A stretch of 10,049 nucleotides of DNA from an uncultured Bacilli bacterium. GTDB lineage: Bacteria; Bacillota_I; Bacilli_A; RF39; UBA660. The stretch is taken from NCBI GenBank assembly GCA_947594675.1, contig CANQEF010000030.1, positions 1 to 10,049 of the forward strand. Reading direction: 5' to 3'. Under the pieces are notes generated by a model that saw only the letters and a program-made list of their open reading frames with translations, had not been told where the DNA came from and ran no database searches. Positions 7,094-10,049 of the stretch are shown piece by piece. The translations under genes were made by a program, and so were the position numbers. The stretch's first letter is position 1. Every line of letters starts with the position of its first letter.

Positions 7094-7612
7094 ATGGGCA
7101 TATTTAAACCAACGATGTATAAAAAAAATATTTTTGATATTAATTATGAAAAGCTTAAATCTTTGGGAATAACTTGCCTAGTTTTTGATTTAGATAATAC
7201 TTTAGGTTTAATAGAACATGAAAGGTGTCCTTTAAATACGAAAAAATTAATAAAAAAGTTACAAAAAGACTTTCTAATATTAATTAGTTCAAACAATACT
7301 AAAAAAAGACTAAAACCATATTTAAAAGATTTAGGAGTAGGAGGCTTTTCTCTAAGTTTTAAACCTTCTGTCATTAGTTTAGCACGAATAAAGAAAAAGT
7401 ATAATTTAAAGAAAAAAGAAATGGCTATGATTGGCGATCAAATTGTAACTGATATTTTAGCTGGAAATAAGTTTCATATAATGACAATATTAGTTGATCC
7501 ATTAGGAAATAAAGATTTAAAAATAACCGGTTTAAATAGAAAAATAGAAAGCAAAATATTAAAAAAATATGAAAAAAAAGGCTTATTGGAGCGTGGAAAA
7601 TATTATGACTGA
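7094..7612 (+). CDS. yqeG: YqeG family HAD-IIIA phosphatase
   Basis: 172 residues, as expected for YqeG. The start is set by TAGGTGAT 3 nt upstream of the ATG. The haloacid dehalogenase motifs are complete: FDLDNT (31-36; Asp32 nucleophile, Asp34 acid/base), SSN (65-67), Lys90 in FKPS, and GDQIVTD (114-120; Asp115 and Asp120 bind Mg). The opening FKPTMY is also typical of YqeG. It is a cytoplasmic phosphatase; its physiological substrate is not established to my knowledge. It sits directly before yqeH, with an 8-nt overlap, as in Bacillus, where the cluster continues with aroE, yhbY and nadD; those genes are absent here. The TGA stop shows that TGA is not read as tryptophan. Confidence 0.93.
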   Translation: MGIFKPTMYKKNIFDINYEKLKSLGITCLVFDLDNTLGLIEHERCPLNTKKLIKKLQKDFLILISSNNTKKRLKPYLKDLGVGGFSLSFKPSVISLARIKKKYNLKKKEMAMIGDQIVTDILAGNKFHIMTILVDPLGNKDLKITGLNRKIESKILKKYEKKGLLERGKYYD

Positions 7613-8612
7613 AAAAAAATGCAAAGGATGTGGAGTCATCTTACAAGATGAAAATGTTTTACAAGAAGGATACACAACTTCTCTAGAAAATGATATCTGT
7701 CAGCGTTGTTTTCGCATGAAAAATTATGGAGAATATCAAGCAATTACTAAATCTAATGAAGAATATTTAAATATTTTAAAAAGCGTAGGAGAAACAAAAG
7801 ATTTAGTCTTATATGTAACAGACTTGCTTAATTTAGAAAAAAATCTAGAGCAAATTAGAAATATCATTCCTAATAAAATGATTTTAGTTTTAAATAAAAA
7901 AGATATACTACCAAAGTCAGTAAAAGAAGATAAATTAATAAAATATTTAAATGATAAAAACATTTTATTTGAAGAAGTTATTGTCATAAGTGCAAATAAA
8001 AATTATAATATAGACTATCTTTTAAAGAAAATTAAATTTTATCAAACATCAAAAAATGTTTATGTTGTAGGTCATACTAATGCTGGAAAAAGTAGTTTAA
8101 TAAATAAATTAATTAAAAACTATTCTGATAATACTTGGGAATTAACTATGTCACCGCTTCCATCAACAACACTAAATTTAATAAACATTGAAATAAACGA
8201 TTACCTAACTTTAATTGATACCCCAGGATTAGTTGAACCAGGAAGTATTTTGAATCATATTGATGAAAAAATGGTAAAGAAACTATCTCCATCCAAAGAA
8301 ATAAAACCTCGTACTTATCAACTTAGAAAGAATCAATCTATTATCATTGAAAATCTACTTAGAATTGATTATGTATCTGGTGATAAAAACAGTTTTACTT
8401 TATTTATATCAAATGATTTAAAAGTAAAAAGATTACTTAATTTGTTTAACAATGATGAGTTAAAAGATCTAAATAAAACTACCTATGAAGTTAAATACGA
8501 TGAAGACTTAGTTATTAATGGTTTAGGTTTTGTAAAAATTGTTAATAAGGGAGTAATTGATGTTTATATAAATAAAGATGTAGAAACTTTTATGAGGAAA
8601 TCATTAATATAG
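7605..8612 (+). CDS. yqeH: Ribosome biogenesis GTPase YqeH (circularly permuted)
   Basis: 335 residues from the ATG at 7605; the start overlaps the yqeG stop by 8 nt. An upstream in-frame ATG at 7569 is rejected because the zinc finger should begin almost at once. The N-terminal zinc ribbon has cysteines at 6, 9, 32 and 35. The GTPase motifs come in permuted order: G4 NKKD (97-100), G5 SA (129-130), G1 GHTNAGKSS (156-164), G3 DTPG (205-208). This G4-G5-G1-G3 order defines the YqeH/YlqF/YjeQ class. The C-terminal 120 residues match the YqeH-specific domain. The known role is assembly of the 30S ribosomal subunit in the cytoplasm. The Shine-Dalgarno sequence is weak (GGAG at 7588-7591, 13 nt away), so translation is probably coupled to yqeG. 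Confidence 0.95.
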   Translation: MTEKKCKGCGVILQDENVLQEGYTTSLENDICQRCFRMKNYGEYQAITKSNEEYLNILKSVGETKDLVLYVTDLLNLEKNLEQIRNIIPNKMILVLNKKDILPKSVKEDKLIKYLNDKNILFEEVIVISANKNYNIDYLLKKIKFYQTSKNVYVVGHTNAGKSSLINKLIKNYSDNTWELTMSPLPSTTLNLINIEINDYLTLIDTPGLVEPGSILNHIDEKMVKKLSPSKEIKPRTYQLRKNQSIIIENLLRIDYVSGDKNSFTLFISNDLKVKRLLNLFNNDELKDLNKTTYEVKYDEDLVINGLGFVKIVNKGVIDVYINKDVETFMRKSLI

Positions 8613-8636
8613 CTTAAAGAAAGTGAAGTAATTTTT

Positions 8637-9179
8637 ATGAAAAGCGTTGAAAGTATTAAAGAAGAATACTCTAAATATGAATTAGAAACTAAAACTATTT
8701 CTTATGATATCAAAGACGTAAATGGCTACATAATATCGGCCATTTCCGATTTAGATGAGGATAGAATTGACATTATAAAAGCCATTAAAATTAATAGTCT
8801 TAGAAAAATACGTGCTAGACTTATGAATCTAATATCTTTTGATAAAGAAGATTTATCTTTTTATGATGAAGATAGCAATTTCCTAGATAAAGAAATAGAT
8901 TTAAATTTAATATACAAATATTATTATTCTACAATGCTTAAAATGTTAAATGAAGACAATATTCTTGATATTACTAAATTATTTGACTTTACACTTAATA
9001 ATTATTCAAGTAATTATATATATCTAGAAGAAATGAGAAATTTATTAGATTGTGAAAGAAATTTTATAACCTATTCACCTAATTTAGAAGAAGATGAATC
9101 AGTTGTTAGCTTTCAAAAATTTTTTCAAGAAGAAATAAAGAAAATTAATTCTTCAAAATCAGTAGAAAAAGTAAAATAA
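8637..9179 (+). CDS. Unrecognised helical cytoplasmic protein between yqeH and dnaG
   Basis: 180 residues. The ATG lies 24 nt after the yqeH stop with a poor ribosome binding site (AAGTGAAG region), and no promoter is visible in the gap, so it probably belongs to the yqeGH operon. I do not recognise the family. The sequence is rich in Glu, Asp, Lys, Ile and Leu, and looks almost wholly alpha-helical. It has an acidic N-terminus, a basic patch around residues 50-63 (INSLRKIRARLM), several Tyr-rich stretches (YKYYYSTMLKML at about 91-102) and a Lys/Ser-rich tail. There is no signal peptide, membrane helix or cysteine metal site. Codon use is like that of its neighbours. Its position suggests a housekeeping or lineage-specific accessory role near ribosome assembly or replication, but this is only context. 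Confidence 0.8.
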   Translation: MKSVESIKEEYSKYELETKTISYDIKDVNGYIISAISDLDEDRIDIIKAIKINSLRKIRARLMNLISFDKEDLSFYDEDSNFLDKEIDLNLIYKYYYSTMLKMLNEDNILDITKLFDFTLNNYSSNYIYLEEMRNLLDCERNFITYSPNLEEDESVVSFQKFFQEEIKKINSSKSVEKVK

Positions 9180-9191
9180 AAATGCTATAAT
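9163..9191 (+). promoter_or_regulatory. Promoter of dnaG
   Basis: TAGAAA (9163-9168, 4 of 6) lies inside the end of the preceding gene. A 17-bp spacer and TATAAT (9186-9191) with TGC extended -10 (9183-9185) follow. The start would be near 9198, just before the AAGAGGA ribosome binding region (9204-9210). In Firmicutes dnaG often heads an operon with the main sigma factor gene, which would lie beyond the right edge. Confidence 0.75.
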
Positions 9192-9214
9192 AACTACTAG
9201 TTTAAGAGGAAGTG

Positions 9215-10049
9215 ATGTCTTTGGATAATCTAGCTGATATAATTCGTAGTAAGGTAGATATAGTTGACATCATTGGTGAAAAGATTCCTCTAACAGCAAA
9301 GGGTAAAAACTTTTTTGGGGTTTGCCCTTTTCATGATGATTCTAATCCTTCAATGTGTGTTTCCCGTGAAAAACAAATTTATACTTGCTTTTCTTGTCAC
9401 GCAACAGGTAATGTTTATACTTTTCTTATGAATTATGAACATATAGATTTTAAAGATGCCTTAAAATATTTAGGTGATAGAGTAGGAATACTAGTAGAAG
9501 GAAGTAAACTAACTAAAAAAAATTCAAAATATGATAAATTTTATGAGGCTTATACTTTAGCTTTAAAATATTATCAAAATAATTTAAACAGTCAAGTTGG
9601 AAAAGAAGCCAAAAAATATCTTTTTAATAGAAAAATTACAGAAGAAATTATTAAAGAATTTGATATAGGTCTTTCTTTAGATAAAAAAGATGATTTAATT
9701 AACCTACTTATTAAGAAAGGCTATGATTTAGCTACTTTAAATAAAATAGGCTTAGCTAATGAAGATAATTATGATATATATCGAGATAGAATAATGTTTC
9801 CACTACAAGACGTATCAGGAAAAGTAGTTGGCTTTAGTGGTCGAATATACCAAAATAATAATCAAAATAAATATTTAAATACTAAAGAAACGCCTATTTT
9901 TAAAAAAGGTGAAATGCTATATCATTATCACATTGCCAAAGAAGAATGTCGCCTAAAAAAAAGTGTAATTGTAATGGAAGGTTTCATGGATGTTATTAGA
10001 GCTAGTAGTATTGGAATTAGAAATACTGTAGCTCTAATGGGAACAGCTC
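9215..10049 (+). CDS. dnaG: DNA primase DnaG (3' partial)
   Basis: The frame is open from the ATG at 9215 to the right edge (278 complete codons, cut inside the TOPRIM domain). DnaG makes the RNA primers for Okazaki fragments together with the replicative helicase. The N-terminal CHC2 zinc ribbon is seen as CPFH (37-40) and CFSC at about residues 58-61, preceded by VDIVDIIGEKIPL and KNFFG. The RNA polymerase basic region includes RDRIMFPLQD and GFSGR, followed by YLNTKETPIFKKGEMLY, a DnaG signature. The TOPRIM glutamate lies in VMEGFMDV at about 255-262. The start is uncertain: TTG at 9221 is 4 nt after AGTGAT, the same geometry as sigK and yqeG, while ATG at 9215 is 4 nt after AGAGGA (9205-9210). 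The difference is two residues. The helicase-binding C-terminus is outside the window. Confidence 0.95.
   Translation, partial: MSLDNLADIIRSKVDIVDIIGEKIPLTAKGKNFFGVCPFHDDSNPSMCVSREKQIYTCFSCHATGNVYTFLMNYEHIDFKDALKYLGDRVGILVEGSKLTKKNSKYDKFYEAYTLALKYYQNNLNSQVGKEAKKYLFNRKITEEIIKEFDIGLSLDKKDDLINLLIKKGYDLATLNKIGLANEDNYDIYRDRIMFPLQDVSGKVVGFSGRIYQNNNQNKYLNTKETPIFKKGEMLYHYHIAKEECRLKKSVIVMEGFMDVIRASSIGIRNTVALMGTA

Noticed and set aside
7094..7612. Use of TGA as tryptophan (Mollicutes-type code)
   Set aside because: yqeG ends at TGA at the expected family length and with the next gene overlapping it, and tryptophans in the recognised genes are TGG.

Overview
The window is AT-rich, with dense genes on the + strand, short spacers, AGGTGAT-type ribosome binding sites and sigma-A-type promoters. 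Together with YqeG, YqeH, a SigK-type sigma factor, a YdjI-type SPFH protein and DnaG, this points to a low-GC Gram-positive, probably an uncultured gut member of the Bacilli/Firmicutes (RF39-like lineages are my guess, from memory of similar surface-protein sequences). The standard bacterial code applies: yqeG ends at TGA at the length expected for its family, and tryptophan is written TGG. No tRNA, rRNA, CRISPR array, insertion sequence or prophage gene is visible, and no gene on the - strand is supported.

Layout. (1) 1-759: the C-terminal part of a surface-type protein with formylglycine-generating-enzyme/C-type-lectin-like signatures, cut by the left edge. (2) 943-3610: a two-gene unit with its own promoter. 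It encodes an SPFH/band-7 protein with a SHOCT tail (YdjI type) and a double zinc-ribbon membrane protein related to Bacillus YdjG, and it is closed by a hairpin at 3641-3679. (3) 3781-5518: an unrecognised HExxH putative metallopeptidase followed by a SigK-type sigma factor, apparently one transcription unit. (4) 5608-7050: a membrane-anchored polysaccharide deacetylase with three Ig-like repeats, with its own promoter. (5) 7094-9179: yqeG, yqeH and an unrecognised helical protein, probably one operon from a promoter whose -35 overlaps the upstream stop codon. (6) From 9215: DNA primase dnaG, cut by the right edge, with its own extended -10 promoter.

How the parts relate. Region 2 resembles the envelope-stress module that accompanies PspA in Bacillus, although no PspA gene is in view. 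Region 4 modifies the cell wall. Regions 5 and 6 are core growth genes (ribosome assembly and replication priming). The most curious part is region 3, where a late-sporulation-type sigma factor follows an undescribed zincin-like protein. Promoters fall into two visible styles: an identical ATGCTATAAT extended -10 before ydjI, the zincin and dnaG, and TAGACA-17 bp-TATAAT before the deacetylase and yqeG.
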